DNA of 64,000 nucleotides from Petrolisthes cinctipes. Its lineage: Eukaryota; Arthropoda; Malacostraca; Decapoda; Porcellanidae. Positions within the stretch are counted from its first letter, which is position 1; each line of letters starts with the position of its first letter. Of this stretch, positions 14,601-28,596 are shown piece by piece. The position numbers and the translations under genes were made by a program. Under the pieces are notes generated by a model. It searched no databases, was not told the origin of the DNA, and saw nothing but the letters and a program-made list of their open reading frames with translations. The stretch spans positions 3,946,001 through 4,010,000 of the forward strand of contig JAWQEG010000259.1 in assembly GCA_033782935.1 (NCBI GenBank), given 5' to 3'.

Positions 14601-17600
14601 TGAGATATAAACGGGTACAGAAGATACATGCACATATTGACTTTGGGCACCAAAAATATCGATTTTCAGCATGTTTTGGGCCTGAATTTTGAAAATACTC
14701 TAACACGGAGTAGGCATGTACAGATCGTTTCTGGGACCCCAAAATATCGAATTTTCGGGTGTTTTGAGCCTGAATTTGAGATATAAACGGGTACAGAAGA
14801 TACATGCATATATTGACTTTGGGCACCAAAAATATCGATTTTCAGCATGTTTTGGGCCTGAATTTTGAAAACACTCTAACACGGAGTAGGCATGTACAGA
14901 TCGCTTCTGGGACCCCAAAATATCGAATTTTCGGGTGTTTAGGGCCAGAATTTGTGATATAAACGGGTACAGAAGATGCATGCACATATCGACTTTTGGG
15001 CACCTAAAAGATCGATTTTAAGTATGTTTTTGGCCTGTATTTTGAAAATACTCTAACACGGAGTAGGCATGTACCTTCTGGGATCTCTAAATATCGAATT
15101 TTCGGGTGTTTTGGGACTGAATTTGAGATATCGATTTTTTGGCACCTAAAATGTCGATTTTTAGCATGTTTTTAGCCTATATTTTGAAAATATTCTAGCA
15201 CTGTGTAGGCATGTACAGATTGCTTCTGGGACCCAAAAATATTGAATTTTCGGGTGTTTTGAGCCTGAATTTGAGATATAAACGGGTACAGAAGATACAT
15301 GCAGAAATTGACTTTGGGCATCTAAAATATCGATTTTCAGCATGTTTTGGGCCTGTATTTTGAAAATACTCTAACACTGAGTAGGCATGTACAGATTGCT
15401 TCTGGGACCCCAAAATATTGAATTTTCGGGTGTTTTGAGCCTGAATTTGAGATATAAACGGGTACAGAAGATACATGCAGATATTGACTTTGGGCATCTA
15501 AAATATCGATTTTCAGCATGTTTTGGGCCTGTATTTTGAAAATACTCTAACACGGAGTAGGCATGTACAGATCGCTTCTGGGACCCCTAAATATCGAATT
15601 TTCGGGTGTTTTGGGACTGAATTTGAGATATCGACTTTTTGGCACCTAAAAGATCGATTTTTAGCATGTTTTTAGCCTATATTTTGAAAATATTCTAGCA
15701 CTGTACAGATTGCTTCTGGGACCCCAAAATATTGAATTTTCGGGTGTTTTGAGCCTGAATTTGAGATATAAACGGGTACAGAAGATACATGCACATATTG
15801 ACTTTGGGCACCAAAAATATCGATTTTCAGCATGTTTTGGGCCTGAATTTTGAAAATACTCTAACACGGAGTAGGCTTGTACAGATCGCTTCTGGGACCC
15901 CAAAATATCGAATTTTCGGGTGTTTTGAGCCTGAATTTGAGATATAAACGGGTACTGAAGATGCATGCACATATCAACTTTTGGGCACCTAAAAGATCGA
16001 TTTTCAGTATGTTTTTGGCCTGTATTTTGAAAATACTCTAACACGGAGTAGGCATGTACAGATTGCTTCTGGGACCCTAAAATATTGAATTTTCGGGTGT
16101 TTTGAGCCTGAATTTGAGATATAAACGGGTACAGAAGATACATGCACATATTGACTTTGGGCATCTAAAATATCGATTTTCAGCATGTTTTGGGCCTGTA
16201 TTTTGAAAATACTCTAACACTGAGTGCCTAGGCATGTACAGATTGCTTCTGGGACCCCAAAATATTGAATTTTCGGGTGTTTTGAGCCTGAATTTGAGAT
16301 ATAAACGGGTACTGAAGATGCATGCACATATCGACTTTTGTGCACCTAAAAGATCGATTTTCAGTATGTTTTGAGCATGTATTTTGAAAATACTCTAACA
16401 CGGAGTAGGCATGTACAGATCGCTTCTGGGACCCCTAAATATCGAATTTTCGGGTGTTTTGGGACTGAATTTGAGATATCGACTTTTTGGCACCTAAAAG
16501 ATCGATTTTTAGCATGTTTTTAGCCTATATTTTGAAAATATTCTAGCACTGTACAGATTGCTTCTGGGACCCCAAAATATTGAATTTTCGGGTGTTTTGA
16601 GCCTTAATTTGAGATATAAACGGGTACAGAAGATACATGCAGATATTGACTTTGGGCATCTAAAATATCGATTTTCAGCATGTTTTGGGCCTGTATTTTG
16701 AAAATACTCTAACACGGAGTAGGCATGTACAGATCGCTTCTGGGACCCCTAAATATCGAATTTTCGGGTGTTTTGGGACTGAATTTGAGATATCGACTTT
16801 TTGGCACCTAAAAGATCGATTTTTAGCATGTTTTTAGCCTATATTTTGAAAATATTCAAGCACTGTACAGATTGCTTCTGGGACCCCAAAATATTGAATT
16901 TTCGGGTGTTTTGAGCCTGAATTTGAGATATAAACGGGTACAGAAGATACATGCACATATTGACTTTGGGCATCTAAAATATCGATTTTCAGCATGTTTT
17001 GGGCCTGTATTTTGAAAATACTCTAACACGGAGTAGGCATGTACAGATCGCTTCTGGGACCCCTAAATATCGAATTTTCGGGTGTTTTGGGACTGAATTT
17101 GAGATATCGACTTTTTGGCACCTAAAAGATCGATTTTTAGCATGTTTTTAGCCTATATTTTGAAAATATTCTAGCACTGTACAGATTGCTTCTGGGACCC
17201 CAAAATATTGAATTTTCGGGTGTTTTGAGCCTGAATTTGAGATATAAACGGGTACAGAAGATACATGCACATATTGACTTTGGGCACCAAAAATATCGAT
17301 TTTCAGCATGTTTTGGGCCTGAATTTTGAAAATACTCTAACACGGAGTAGGCATGTACAGATCGCTTCTGGGACCCCAAAATATCGAATTTTCGGGTGTT
17401 TAGGGCCAGAATTTGAGATATAAACGGGTACAGAAGCTGCATGCACATATCGACTTTTGGGCACCTAAAAGATCGATTTTCAGTATGTTTTTGGCCTGTA
17501 TTTTGAAAATACTCTAACACGGAGTAGGCATGTACAGATACCTTCTGGGACCTCTAAATATCGAATTTTCGGGTGTTTTGGGACTGAATTTGAGATATCG

Positions 17601-19526
17601 ATTTTTTGGCACCTAAAATGTCGATTTTTAGCATGTTTTTAGCCTATATTTTGTAAATATTCTAGCACTGTGTAGGCATGTACAGATTGCTTCTGGGACC
17701 CCAAAATATTGAATATTCGGGTGTTTTGAGCCTGAATTTGAGATATAAACGGGTACAGAAGATACATGCACATATTGACTTTGGGCATCTAAAATATCGA
17801 TTTTCAGCATGTTTTGGGCCTGTATTTTGAAAATACTCTAACTCTGAGTAGGCATGTACAGATCGCTTCTGGGACCCCAAAATATCGAATTTTCTGGTGT
17901 TTAGGGCCAGAATTTGAGATATAAACGGGTACAGAAGATGCATGCACATATCGACTTTTGTGCACCTAAAAGATCAATTTTCAGTATGTTTTGAGCATGT
18001 ATTTTGAAAATACTCTAACACGGAGTAGGCATGTACAGATCGCTTCTGGGACCCCTAAATATGGAATTTTCGGGTGTTTTGGGACTGAATTTGAGATATC
18101 GACTTTTTGGCACCTAAAAGATCGATTTTTAGCATGTTTTTAGCCTATATTTTGAAAATATTCTAACACTGTAGAGATTGCTTCTGGGACCCCAAAATAT
18201 TGAATTTTCGGGTGTTTTGAGCCTGAATTTGAGATATAAACGGGTACAGAAGATACATGCACATATTGACTTTGGGCACCAAAAATATCGATTTTCAGCA
18301 TGTTTTGAGCCTGAATTTTGAAAATACTCTAACACGGAGTAGGCATGTACAGATCGCTTCTGGGACCCCAAAATATCGAATTTTCGGGTGTTTAGGGCCA
18401 GAATTTGAGATATAAACGGGTACAGAAGATGCATGCACATATCGACTTTTGGGCACCTAAATGATCGATTTTCAGTATGTTTTTGGCCTGTATTTTGAAA
18501 ATACTCTAACACGGAGTAGGCATGTACAGATACCTTCTGGGACCTCTAAATATCGAATTTTCGGGTGTTCTGGGACTGAATTTGAGATATCGATTTTTTG
18601 GCACCTAAAATGTCGATGTCGATTTTGAAAAAATTCTAGCACTCTGTAGGCATGTACAGATTGTTTCTGGGACCCCAAAATATTGAATTTTTGGGTGTTT
18701 TGAGCCTGAATTTGAGATATAACGGGTACAGAAGATACCTGCACATATTGACTTTGGGCATCTAAAATATCGATTTTCAGCATGTTTTGGGCCTGTATTT
18801 TGAAAATACTCTAACACGGAGTAGACATGTACAGATCGCTTCTGGGACCCCTAAATATCGAATTTTCGGGTGTTTTGGGACTGAATTTGAGATATCGATT
18901 TTTTGGCACCTAAAACTTCGATTTTTAGCATGTTTTTAGCCTATATTTTGAAAATATTCTAGCACTGTGTAGGCATGTACAGATTGCTTCTGGGACCCCA
19001 AAATATTGAATTTTCGGGTGTTTTGAGCCTGAATTTGAGATATAAAAGGGTACGGAAGATACATGCACATATTGACTTTGGGCATCTAAAATATCGATTT
19101 TCAGCATGTTTTGGGCCTGTATTTTGAAAATACTCTAACACTGAGTAGGCATGTACAGATTGCTTCTGGGACCCCAAAATATTGAATTTTCGGGTGTTTT
19201 GAGCCTGAATTTGAGATATAAACGGGTACTGAAGATGCATGCACATATCGACTTTTGTGCACCTAAAAGATCGATTTACAGTATGTTTTGAGCATGTATT
19301 TTGAAAATACTCTAACACGGAGTAGGCATGTACAGATCGCTTCTGGGACCCCTAAATATCGAATTTTCGGGTGTTTTGGGACTGAATTTGAGATATCGAC
19401 TTTTTGGCACCTAAAAGATCGATTTTTAGCATGTTTTTAGCCTATTTTTTGAAAATATTCTAGCACTGAGTAGGCATGTACAGATTGCTTCTGGGACCCC
19501 AAAATATCAAATTTTCGGGTGTTTTG
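11688..19526 (-). repeat. Right copy of the 11,687-bp duplication
   Basis: This is the second copy of 1-7,515. Offset is 11,687 bp up to 18,817 and 12,011 bp from 19,142 onward, because of a 324-bp insertion or deletion between the copies. Divergence sets in at about 19,527, where GTTTTGGGCC faces GTTTTGAGCC at 7,516. All internal rearrangements of copy 1 are present, including the GTCGAT duplication, the GCCT insertion and the 2,783-bp nested duplication. They therefore predate the large duplication. Confidence 0.92.
18818..19141 (-). repeat. 324-bp S+L dimer present in only one copy
   Basis: Relative to 7,130/7,131 in the left copy, 324 bp are extra here, exactly one S (148) plus one L (176). 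Both flanks continue the near-perfect match, so this is a clean gain or loss of one dimer, as expected from unequal crossing over or replication slippage in register. The direction of change cannot be told from two copies. Confidence 0.85.
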
Positions 19527-22500
19527 GGCCTGAATTTGAGATATAAACGGGTACAGAAGATACATGCACATATTGACTTTGGGCACACAAAATATCGATT
19601 TTCAGCATGTTTTTCGCCTGAATTTTGAAAATACTCTAACACGGAGTAGGCATGTACAGATCGCTTCTGGGACCCGAAAATATCGAATTTTCGGGTGTTT
19701 AAGGCCAGAATTTGAGATATAAACGGGTACAGAAGAGGCATGCACATATCGACTTTTGGGCACCTAAAAGATCGATTTTCAGTATGTTTTTGGCCTGTAT
19801 TTTGAAAATACTCTAACACGGAGTAGGCATGTACAGATACCTTCTGGGACCTATAAATATCGAATTTTCGGTTGTTTTGGGACTGAATTTGAGATATCGA
19901 TTTTTTGGCACCTAAAATGTCAATTTTTAGCATGTTTTTAGCCTATATTTTGAAAATATTCTAGCACTGAGTAGGCATGTACAGATTGCTTCTGGGACCG
20001 CAAAATATTGAATTTTCGGATGTTTTGAGCCTGAATTTGAGATATAAACGGGTACTGAAGATGCATGCACATATCGACTTTTGTGCACCTAAAAGATCGA
20101 TTTTCAGTATGTTTTGAGCATGTATTTTGAAAATACTCTAACACGGAGTAGGCATGTACAGATCGCTTCTGGGACCCCTAAATATCGAATTTTCGGGTGT
20201 TTTGGGACTGAATTTGAGATATCGACTTTTTGGCACCTAAAAGATCGATTTTTAGCATGTTTTTAGCCTATATTTTTAAAATATTCTAGCACTGTACAGA
20301 TTGCTTCTGGGACCCCAAAATATTGAATTTTCGGGTGTTTTGAGCCTGAATTTGAGATATAAACGGGTACAGAAGATACATGCACATATTGACTTTGGGC
20401 ACAAAAAATATCGATTTTCAGTATGTTTTTGGCCTGTATTTTGAAAATACTCTAACACGGAGTAGGCATGTACATATACGTTCTGGGACCTCTAATTATC
20501 GAATTTTCGGGTGTTCTGGGACTGAATTTGAGATATCGATTTTTTGGCTACTAAAATGTCGATGTCGATTTTGAAAATATTCTAGCACTGTGTAGGCATG
20601 TACAGATTGCTTCTGGGACCCCAAAATATTGAATTTCGGGTGTTTTGAGCCTGAATTTGAGATATAAACGGGTACAGAAGATACATGCACATATTGACTT
20701 TGGGCACCAAAAATATCGATTTTCAGCATGTTTTGAGCCTGAATTTTGAAAATACTCTAACACGGAGTAGGCATGTACAGATCGCTTCTGGGACCCCAAA
20801 ATATCGAATTTTCGGGTGTTTAGGGCCAAAATTTGAGATATAAACGGGTACTGAAGATGCATGCACATATCGACTTTTGTGCACCTAAAAGATCGATTTT
20901 CAGTATGTTTAGAGCATGTATTTTGAAAATACTCTAACACGGAGTAGGCATGTACAGATCGCTTCTGGGACCCCTAAATATCGAATTTTCGGGTGTTTTG
21001 GGACTGAATTTGAGATATCGACTTTTTGGCACCTAAAAGATCGATTTTTAGCATGTTTTTTAAAAGCCTATATTTTGAAAATATTCTTGCACTGTACAGA
21101 TTGCTTCTGGGACCCAAAAATATTGAATTTTCGGGTGTTTTGAGCCTGAATTTGAGATATAAACGGGTACAGAAGATACATGCACATATTGACTTTGGGC
21201 ATCTAAAATATCGATTTTCAGCATGTTTTGGGCCTGTATTTTGAAAATACTCTAACTCTGAGTAGGCATGTACAGATCGCTTTTGGGACCCCAAAATATC
21301 GAATTTTCTGGTGTTTAGGGCCAGAATTTGAGATATAAACGGGTACAGAAGATGCATGCACATATCGACTTTTGTGCACCTAAAAGATCGATTTTCAGTA
21401 TGTTTTTGGCCTGTATTTTGAAAATACTCTAACACGGAGTAGGCATGTACAGATACCTTCTGGGACCTCTAAATATCGAATTTTCGGGTGTTTTGGGACT
21501 GAATTTGAGATATCGATTTTTTGGCACCAAAAATGTCGATTTTTATCATGTTTTTAGCCTATATTTTGAAAATATTCTAGCACTGTGTAGGCATGTACAG
21601 ATTGCTTCTGGGACCCCAAAATATTGAATTTTCGGGTGTTTTGAGCCTGAATTTGAGATATAAACGGGTACAGAAGATACATGCACATATTGACTTTGGG
21701 CATCTAAAATATCGATTTTCAGCATGTTTTGGGCCTGTATTTTGAAAATACTCTAACTCTGAGTAGGCATGTACAGATTGCTTCTGGGACCCCAAAATAT
21801 TGAATTTTCGGGTGTTTTGAGCCTGAATTTGAGATATAAACGGGTACTGAAGATGCATGCACATATCGACTTTTGTGCACCTAAAAGATCGATTTTCAGT
21901 ATGTTTACAGCATGTATTTTGAAAATACTCTAACACGGAGTAGGCATGTACAGATCGCTTCTGGGACCCCTAAATATCGAATTTTCGGGTGTTTTGGGAC
22001 TGAATTTCAGATATCGACTTTTTGGCACCTAAAAGATCGATTTTTAGCATGTTTTTTGCCTATATTTTGAAAATATTCTAGCACTGAGTAGGCATGTACA
22101 GATCGCTTCTGGGACCCCAAAATATCGAATTTTTGGGTGTTTTGAGCCTGAATTTGAGATATAAACGGGTACTGAAGATGCATGCACATATCGACTTTTG
22201 TGCACCTAAAAGATCGATTTTCAGTATGTTTTGAGCATGTATTTTGAAAATACTCTAACACGGAGTAGGCATGTACAGATCGCTTCTGGGACCCCTAAAT
22301 ATCGAATTTTCGGGTGTTTTGGGACTGAATTTGATATATCGACTTTTTGGCACCTAAAAGATCGATTTTTAGCATGTTTTTAGCCTATATTTTGAAAATA
22401 TTGTAGCACTGTACAGATTGCTTCTGGGACCCCAAAATATTGAATTTTCGGGTGTTTTGAGCCTGAATTTGAGATATAAACGGGTACAGAAGATACATGC

Positions 22501-25182
22501 ACATATTGACTTTGGGCACCAAAAATATCGATTTTCAGCATGTTTTGGGCCTGAATTTTGAAAATACTCTAACACGGAGTAGGCATGTACAGATCGATTC
22601 TGGGACCCCAAAATATCGAATTTCCGGGTGTTTAGGGCCAGAATTTGAGATATAAACGGGTACAGAAGATGCATGCACATATCGACTTTTGGGCACCTAA
22701 AAGATCGATTTTCAGTATGTTTTTGGCCTGTATTTTGAAAATACTCTAACACTGAGTAGGCATGTACAGATTGCTTCTGAGACCCCAAAATATCGAATTT
22801 TCGGGTGTTTTGAGCCTGAATTTGAGATATAAACGGGTACTGAAGATGCATGCACATATCGACTTTTGGGCACCTAAAAGATCGATTTTCAGTATGTTTT
22901 GAGCATGTATTTTGAAAATACTATAACACGGAGTAGGCATGTGCAGATCGCTTCTGGGACCCCTAAATATCGAATTTTCGGGTGTTTTGGGACTGAATTT
23001 GAGATATCGACTTTTTGGCACCTAAAAGATTGATTTTTAGCATGTTTTTAGCCTATATTTTGAAAATATTCTAGCACTGAGTAGGCATGTACAGATTGCT
23101 TCTGGGACCCCAAAATATTGAATATTCGGGTGGTTTGAGCCTGAATTTGAGATATAAACGGGTACAGAAGATACATGCACATATTGACTTTGGGCACCAA
23201 AAATATCGATTTTCAGCATGTTTTGGGCCTGAATTTTGAAAATACTCTAACACGTAGTAGGCATGTACAGATTGCTTCTGGGACCCAAAAATATCGAATT
23301 TTCGGGTGTTTAGGGCCAGAATTTGAGATATAAACGGGTACAGTAGATGCATGCACATATCGACTTTTGGGCACCTAAAAGATCGATTTTCAGTATGTTT
23401 TTGGCCTGTATTTTGAAAATACTCTAACACGGAGTAGGCATGTACAGATACCTTCTGGGTCCTCTAAATATCGAATTTTCGGGTGTTTTGGGACTGAATT
23501 TGAGATATCGATTTTTTGGCACCTAAAATGTCGATTTTTAGCATGTTTTTAGCCTATATTTTGAAAATATTCTAGCACTGTGTAGGCATGTACAGATTGC
23601 TTCTGGGACCCCAAAATATTGAATTTTCGGGTATTTTGAGCCTGAATTTGAGATATAAACGGGTACAAAAGATACATGCACATATTGACTTTGGGCACCA
23701 AAAATATCGATTTTCAGCATGTTTTGGGCCTGAATTTTGAAAATACTCTAACACGGAGTAGGCATGTACAGATCGCTTCTGGAACCCAAAAATATCGAAT
23801 TTTCGGGTGTTTAGGGCCAGAATTTGAGATATAAACGGGTACAGAAGATGCATGCACATATCGACTTTTGGGCACCTAAAAGATCGATTTTCAGTATGTT
23901 TTTGGCCTGTATTTTGAAAATACTCTAACACGGAGTAGGCATGTACAGATACCTTCTGGGACCTCTAAATATCGAATTTTCGGGTGTTTTGGGACTGAAT
24001 TTGAGATATCGATTTTTTGGCACCTAAAATGTCGATTTTTAGCATGTTTTTAGCCTATATTTTGAAAATATTCTAGCACTGTGTAGGCATGTACAGATTG
24101 CTTCTGGGACCCCAAAATATTGAATTTTCGGGTGTTTTGAGCCTGAATTTGAGATATAAACGGGTACAGAAGATACATGCACATATTGACTTTGGGCACC
24201 AAAAATATCGATTTTCAGCATGTTTTGAGCCTGAATTTTGAAAATACTCTAACACGGAGTAGGCATGTACAGATCGCTTCTGGAACCCCAAAATATCGAA
24301 TTTTCGGGTGTTTAGGGCCAGAATTTGAGATATAAACGGGTACTGAAGATGCATGCACATATCGACTTTTGTGCACCTAAAAGATCGATTTTCAGTATGT
24401 TTAGAGCATGTATTTTGAAAATACTCTAACACGTAGTAGGCATGTACAGATCGCTTCTGGGACCCCTAAATATCGAATTTTCGGGTGTTTTGGGACTGAA
24501 TTTGAGATATCGACTTTTTGGCACCTAAAAGATCGATTTTTAGCATGTTTTTTAAAAGCCTATATTTTGAAAATATTCTTGCACTGTACAGATCGTTTCT
24601 GGGACCCCAAAATATCGAATTTTCGGGTGTTTAGGGCCAGAATTTGAGATATAAACGGGTACAGAAGATGCATGCACATATCGACTTTTGGGCACCTAAA
24701 AGATCGATTTTCAGTATGTGTTTGGCCTGTATTTTGAAAATACTCTAACACGGAGTTGCCATGTACAGATACCTTCTGGGACCTCTAAATATCGAATTTT
24801 CGGGTATTTTGGGACTGAATTTGAGATATCGATTTTTTGGTACCTAAATTGTCGATATTTAGCATGTTTTTAACCTATATTATGAAAATATTCTAGCACT
24901 GTGTAGGCATGTACAGATTGCTTCTGGAACCCCAAAATATTGAATTTTCGGGTGTTTTGAGCCTGAATTTGAGATATAAACGGGTACAGAAGATACATGC
25001 ACATATTGACTTTGGGCATCTAAAATATCGATTTTCAGTATGTTTTTGGCCTGTATTTTGAAAATACTCTAACACGGAGTAGGCATGTACAGATACCTTC
25101 TGGGACCTCTAAATATCGAATTTTCGGGTGTTTTGGGACTGAATTTGAGATATCGATTTTTTGGAACCTAAAATGTCGATTT
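19527..25182 (-). repeat. Mixed satellite region
   Basis: S and L monomers occur here in no single long period. It includes three regular 501-bp trimers (about 23,037-24,540), the deleted S monomer at 20,558 and a segment of about 460 bp duplicated at 3,492 bp (20,640-21,100 with 24,132-24,592). That duplication is marked by the rare GTTTAGAGCATG and GTTTTTTAAAAGCC variants. No genes are seen. Confidence 0.8.
20640..21100 (-). repeat. 460-bp segment duplicated at 24,132-24,592
   Basis: At offset 3,492 bp the two segments share GTTTAGAGCATG (20,909 and 24,401) and the insertion-bearing GTTTTTTAAAAGCC (near 21,055 and 24,547), plus ATTCTTGCACTG. A few substitutions separate them, so this is older or less homogenised than the 11,687-bp duplication. 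Confidence 0.78.
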
Positions 25183-27404
25183 TTAGCATGTTTTTAGCCT
25201 ATATTTTGAAAATATTCTAGCACTGTGTAGGCATGTACAGATTGCTTCTGGGACTCCAAAATATTGAATTTTCGGGTGTTTTGAGCCTGAATTTGAGATA
25301 TAAACGGGTACAGAAGATACATGCACATATTGACTTTGGGCATCTAAAATATCGATTTTCAGCATGTTTTGGGCCTGTATTTTGAAAATACTTTAACACT
25401 GAGTAGGCATGTACAGATTGCTTCTGGGACCCCAAAATATTGAATTTTCGGGTGTTATGAGCCTGAATTTGAGATATAAACGGGTACTGAAGATGCATGC
25501 ACATATCGACTTTTGTGCACCTAAAAGATCGATTTTCAGTATGTTTTTGAGCATGTATTTTGAAAATACTCTAACACGGAGTAGGCATGTACAGATCGCT
25601 TCTGGGACCCCTAAATATCGAATTTTCGTGTATTTTGGGACTGAATTTGAGATATCGATTTTTGGCACCTAAAATGTCGATTTTTAGCATGTTTTTAGCC
25701 TATATTTTGAAAATATTCTAGCACTGTGTAGGCATGTACAGATTGCTTCTGGGACCCCAAAATATTGAATTTTCGGGTGTTTTGAGCCTGAATTTGAGAT
25801 ATAAACGGGTACAGAAGATACATGCACATATTGACTTTGGGCATCTAAAATATCGATTTTCAGCATGTTTTGGGCCTGTATTTTGAAAATACTTTAACAC
25901 TGAGTAGGCATGTACAGATTGCTTCTGGGACCCCAAAATATTGATTTTTCGGGTGTTATGAGCCTGAATTTGAGATATAAACGGGTACTGAAGATGCATG
26001 CACATATCGACTTTTGTGCACCTAAAAGATCGATTTTCAGTATGTTTTTGAGCATGTATTTTGAAAATACTCTAACACGGAGTAGGCATGTACAGATCGC
26101 TTCTGGGACCCCTAAATATCGAATTTTCGGGTATTTTGGGACTGAATTTGAGATATCGATTTTTGGCACCTAAAATGTCGATTTTTAGCATGTTTTTAGC
26201 CTATATTTTGAAAATATTCTAGCACTGTGTAGGCATGTACAGATTGCTTCTGGGACCCCAAAATATTGAATTTTCGGGTGTTTTGAGCCTGAATTTGAGA
26301 TATAAACGGGTACAGAAGATACATGCACATATTGACTTTGGGCATCTAAAATATCGATTTTCAGCATGTTTTGGGCCTGTATTTTGAAAATACTCTAACA
26401 CAGAGTAGGCATGTACAGATTGCTTCTGGGACCCCAAAATATTGAATTTTCGGGTGTTTTGAGCCTGAATTTGAGATATAAACGGGTACTGAAGATGCAT
26501 GCACATATCGACTTATGTGCACCTAAAAGATCGATTTTCAGTATGTTTTGAGCATGTATTTTGAAAATACTCTAACACGGAGTAGGCATGTACAGATCGC
26601 TTCTGGGACCCCTAAATATCGAATTTTCGGGTGTTTTGGGACTTAATTTGAGATATCGACTTTTTGGCACCTAAAAGATCGATTTTTAGCATGTTTTTAG
26701 CCTATATTTTGAAAATATTCTAGCACTGAGTAGGCATGTACAGATTGCTTCTGGGACCCCAAAATATTGAATTTTCGGTTGTTTTGAGCCTGAATTTGAG
26801 ATATAAACGGGTACAGAAGATATATGCACATATTGACTTTGGGCACCAAAAATATCGATTTTCAGCATGTTTTGGGCCTGAATTTTGAAAATACTCTAAC
26901 ACGGAGTAGTCATGTACAGATACCTTCTGGGACCCCAAAATATCGAATTTTCGGGTGTTTTGAGCCTGGATTTGAGATATAAACGGGTACTGAAGATGCA
27001 TGCACATATCGACTTTTGTGCACCTAAAAGATCGATTTTCAGTATGTTTTGAGCATGTATTTTGAAAATACTCTAACACGGAGTAGGCATGTACAGATCG
27101 CTTCTGGGACCCCTAAATATCGAAATTTCGGGTGTTTTGGGACTGAATTTGAGATATCGACTTTTTGGCACCTAAAAGATCGATTTTTAGCATGTTTTTA
27201 GCCTATATTTTGAAAATATTCTAGCACTGAGTAGGCATGTACAGATTGCTTCTGGGACCCCAAAATATTGAATTTTCGGGTGTTTTGAGCCTGAATTTGA
27301 GATATAAACGGGTACAAAAGATACATGCACATATTGACTTTGGGCACCAAAAATATCGATTTTCAGCATGTTTTGGGCCTGAATTTTGAAAATACTCTAA
27401 CACG
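25183..27404 (-). repeat. Regular 501-bp trimer array
   Basis: Equivalent sites recur at 25,183, 25,684, 26,185, 26,686 and 27,187, exactly 501 bp apart. The first two periods are almost identical, sharing GGGTGTTATGAGCC (near 25,451 and 25,952) and a shortened ATCGATTTTTGGC. Later periods lack these marks. This is the clearest stretch of simple higher-order repetition on the left side. Confidence 0.85.
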
Positions 27405-28596
27405 GAGTAGGCATGTACAGATACCTTCTGGGACCTCTAAATATCGAATTTTCGGGTGTTTTGAGCCTGAATTTGAGATATAAACGGGTACTGAAGATGC
27501 ATGCACATATCGACTTTTGTGCACCTAAAAGATCGATTTTCAGTATGTTTTGAGCATGTATTTTGAAAATACTCTAACACGGAGTAGGCATGTACAGATC
27601 GGTTCTGGGACCCCTAAATATCTAATTTTCGGGTGTTTTGGGACTGAATTTGAGATATCGATTTTTTGGCACCTAAAATGTCGATTTTTAGTATGTTTTT
27701 AGCCTATATTTTGAAAATATTCTAGCACTGTGTAGGCATGTACAGATTGCTTCTGGGACCCCAAAATATTGAATTTTCGGGTGTTTTGAGCCTGAATTTG
27801 AGATATAAACGTGTACAGAAGATACATGCAGATATTGACTTTGTGCACCTAAAAGATCGATTTTCAATATGTTTTTGGCCTGTATTTTGAAAATACTCTA
27901 ACACGGAGTAGGCATCTACAGATCGCTTCTGGGACCCCTAAATATCGAATTTTCGGGTGTTTTGGGACTGAATTTGAGATATCGACTTTTTGGCACCTAA
28001 AAGATCGATTTTTAGCATGTTTTTAGCCTATATTTTGAAAATATTCTAGCACTGAGTAGGCATGTACAGATTGCTTCTGGGACCCCAAAATATTGAATTT
28101 TCGGTTGTTTTGAGCCTGAATTTGAGATATAAACGGGTACAGAAGATACATGCACATATTGACTTTGGGCACCAAAAATATCGATTTTCAGTATGTTTTG
28201 GGCCTGAATTTTGAAAATACTCTAACACGGAGTAGGCATGTACAGATACCTTCTGGGACCCCAAAATATCGAATTTTCGGGTGTTTTGAGCCTGGATTTG
28301 AGTTATAAACGGGTACTGAAGACGCATTCACATATCGACTTTTGTGCACCTAACAGATCGATTTTCAGCATGTTTTGGGCCTGAATTTTGAAAATACTCT
28401 AACACTGAGTAGGCATGTACAGATTGCTTCTGGGACCCCAAAATATTGAATTTTCGGGTGTTTTGAGCCTGAATTTGAGATATAAACGGGTACTGAAGAT
28501 GCATGCACATATCGACTTTTGTGCACCTAAAAGATCGATTTTCAGTATGTTTTGAGCATGTATTTTGAAAATACTCTAACACGGAGTAGGCATGTA
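27405..28596 (-). repeat. Irregular satellite upstream of the MITE
   Basis: S and L monomers with imperfect spacing and several private changes (CTAACAGATCG, GAGTTATAAAC and GACGCATTCAC near 28,300-28,350). A segment around 28,070-28,310 resembles 26,740-26,980, sharing TTCGGTTGTTTTG and a GATACCTTCTGGGACCCC combination. No genes are seen. Confidence 0.7.
28595..28596. other. MITE left target-site duplication (TA)
   Basis: This TA precedes CAGTCGG and matches the TA at 28,760-28,761 following CCGACTG. The intact target would be TGTACA, a 6-bp palindrome. Boundaries are slightly ambiguous because TGTACAG occurs at both ends, but only the TA solution makes the two ends symmetric. Confidence 0.82.
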
